This document shows positions 14,094 to 15,146 of a stretch of DNA of 15,146 nucleotides, one piece after another. The notes below the pieces were generated by a model. It was not told where the DNA came from and ran no database searches. It saw only the letters and a list, made by a program, of their open reading frames with translations. The translations under genes and the position numbers were made by a program. The first letter of the stretch is position 1. Each line of letters begins with the position of its first letter. Source of the DNA: Bacillota bacterium (lineage in GTDB: Bacteria; Bacillota_C; Negativicutes; JAEYSJ01). The stretch covers positions 1 to 15,146 of the forward strand of contig JAEYSJ010000282.1 in assembly GCA_023434855.1 (NCBI GenBank), in the 5' to 3' direction.

Positions 14094-15146
14094 TCACTGA
14101 TTTCCCCAGTTTTTTAGATCGTCCACTGAATTATGGCTGCCTGCAATTGATAGTGACCGAAGTTGGGCAGTCTTCTTGTATTGATGGGACTGCATCCTTC
14201 CGCGGATATCATCCAGAAAACTGACCGCCTCAGGTAAAAACGGCCCCTTGTTAAGCATAACGCACTCTGCCCGCACCGCCATGGCGGCATCGGTAACCTC
14301 AGACCGGGTAGGAACCCCAACTTTAATCAGATTTTCAAGCACCTGGGTAGCCCAAATTACCGGTACATGTGCTGCTTCGCAAATCCACAGTATTTCTTCC
14401 TGCAATTCCGCTAAGCGGGCATATCCAACTTCGATAGCCAAATCGCCTCTGGCAATCATCACTGCAAAAGGTTGCCGGGCAGCAGCCTGAACAATGATTT
14501 CAGCCAAATTCTCAATGGCTTCTGTTGTTTCAATTTTAGCTATAAGGGGAATACTTTGCGCTTTACGTCCGATGCGGCGTTCCAATTCCTGCTGCAGCAA
14601 CAAAATATCACCGCCGTGTTTGACAAAGGAATAACCAATAGCATCCGCCTGTTCGGCAATAAAGTCCAAATCCTCGAGATCTTTTGGCGTTAATGGTGGT
14701 ACCATTAATGCCGTTCCGGGAAAGTTCAGACCTTTTTGCGGTTGTAACCGCTTGGGCTTTCCCTCAGTAGCCGTCACCCGCACCATTGCCCCTTGCTCGT
14801 CAATGCTTTCTACGATACCGGTAATATGACCGTCATCCACCATAACCTGGCACCCCGGACGAAGGGATGCAAACACTTCCGGTAAACTAACCGAAATGCT
14901 TATACGTGGCTGGCTAAGTTCGCCCGGGATTCCATTTCTCGACATAAAAAATATGTCCCCAGCTGCCACCTTGTTGTCAGGCGCTGTAGTAGAAATACGG
15001 GTGATACGGATTTTTGGCCCCGCCAGGTCCATGTAAATCTGGCATGAGTAACCAAATTCTTTTTCTGCCTGCCGGATATTATCAATCATCCCTTGCCACT
15101 TATTCCGGTCGTCATGTGCGCAATTGATCCTGGCAATATTCATACC
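14094..15146 (-). CDS. Atypical pyruvate-kinase-like protein (5' end outside the window)
   Basis: The 3' part (at least 350 codons) of a pyruvate kinase family protein; its start is beyond the right edge. Family features: GMNIARINCAHDD at the visible start, IYMDLAGPKIRI, the B-domain region PGCQVMVDDGHI, IAKIETTEAIENL carrying the catalytic-type lysine, MIARGDLAIEVG and WATQVLENLIKVGVPTRSEV. Two departures from classical PykA/PykF stand out. The usual MLSGETAxGxYP segment is MLNKGPFLPEAV, and the chain stops shortly after the barrel (ends DDLKNWGNQ) with no PK C-terminal allosteric domain. GMNIARINCAHD rather than RLNFSHG also marks a divergent subfamily. It may act on phosphoenolpyruvate/ADP or on another enol-phosphate; sequence alone cannot tell. 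No tetramer-forming C-terminal interface is expected. Confidence 0.85.
   Translation of the reverse strand, partial: GMNIARINCAHDDRNKWQGMIDNIRQAEKEFGYSCQIYMDLAGPKIRITRISTTAPDNKVAAGDIFFMSRNGIPGELSQPRISISVSLPEVFASLRPGCQVMVDDGHITGIVESIDEQGAMVRVTATEGKPKRLQPQKGLNFPGTALMVPPLTPKDLEDLDFIAEQADAIGYSFVKHGGDILLLQQELERRIGRKAQSIPLIAKIETTEAIENLAEIIVQAAARQPFAVMIARGDLAIEVGYARLAELQEEILWICEAAHVPVIWATQVLENLIKVGVPTRSEVTDAAMAVRAECVMLNKGPFLPEAVSFLDDIRGRMQSHQYKKTAQLRSLSIAGSHNSVDDLKNWGNQ

Overview
This window most likely comes from an endospore-forming, motile member of the Bacillota; a Negativicutes/Sporomusaceae-type organism is my best guess. The basis is moderate-to-low GC, strong AGGAGG-type ribosome binding sites, a HelD-type RNA polymerase motor, Firmicutes-type topoisomerase III, YkuD L,D-transpeptidases and a histidine kinase whose H-box resembles the sporulation phosphorelay kinases. 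The taxon is inferred from gene types only. No mobile element with a transposase or integrase, no tRNA/rRNA gene and no CRISPR array was seen. Most of the window is ordinary chromosomal content.

Layout. The left edge (1-226) is the 3' end of a gene encoding a low-complexity Gly-X-Phe repeat protein, closed by a good terminator. A 355-bp gene-free stretch follows, with a coding-like tract and inverted repeats. It leads into a membrane-bound multi-PAS histidine kinase (582-3071). Next come a small gene with a near-ideal sigmaA promoter whose own 3' end forms its terminator (3241-3438), a methyl-accepting chemotaxis protein (3620-5332), a perfect 21-bp inverted repeat with nested palindromes, and a small alpha/beta hydrolase (5449-6171). 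A 303-bp gap then holds an element bounded by inverted arrays of a 9-bp repeat.

On the minus strand is helD (6475-8700), with a good promoter and an attenuator-like hairpin in its leader. Divergent from it is topB (8980-11052), probably followed in the same transcript by an exported L,D-transpeptidase (11160-11777). A convergent exported YD/RHS-like repeat protein (11860-12870, minus) lies between that enzyme and a second exported L,D-transpeptidase (13056-13715). Minus-strand genes close the window: a 63-aa zinc-ribbon protein (13788-13979) and a pyruvate-kinase-like protein that runs off the right edge and lacks the PK C-terminal domain.

How the genes relate. There is no obvious single operon or pathway. 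Three loose themes appear: environmental sensing (orphan kinase and MCP), nucleic-acid housekeeping (divergent helD and topB), and envelope building (two YkuD enzymes flanking a secreted repeat protein). Several gene ends are fused to their terminators: the 65-aa gene's C-terminus and the helD stop codon both lie inside hairpins. The points most worth following are the inverted 9-bp-repeat element, the helD leader attenuator, the GXF-repeat protein, the 21-bp palindrome and the non-canonical pyruvate kinase.
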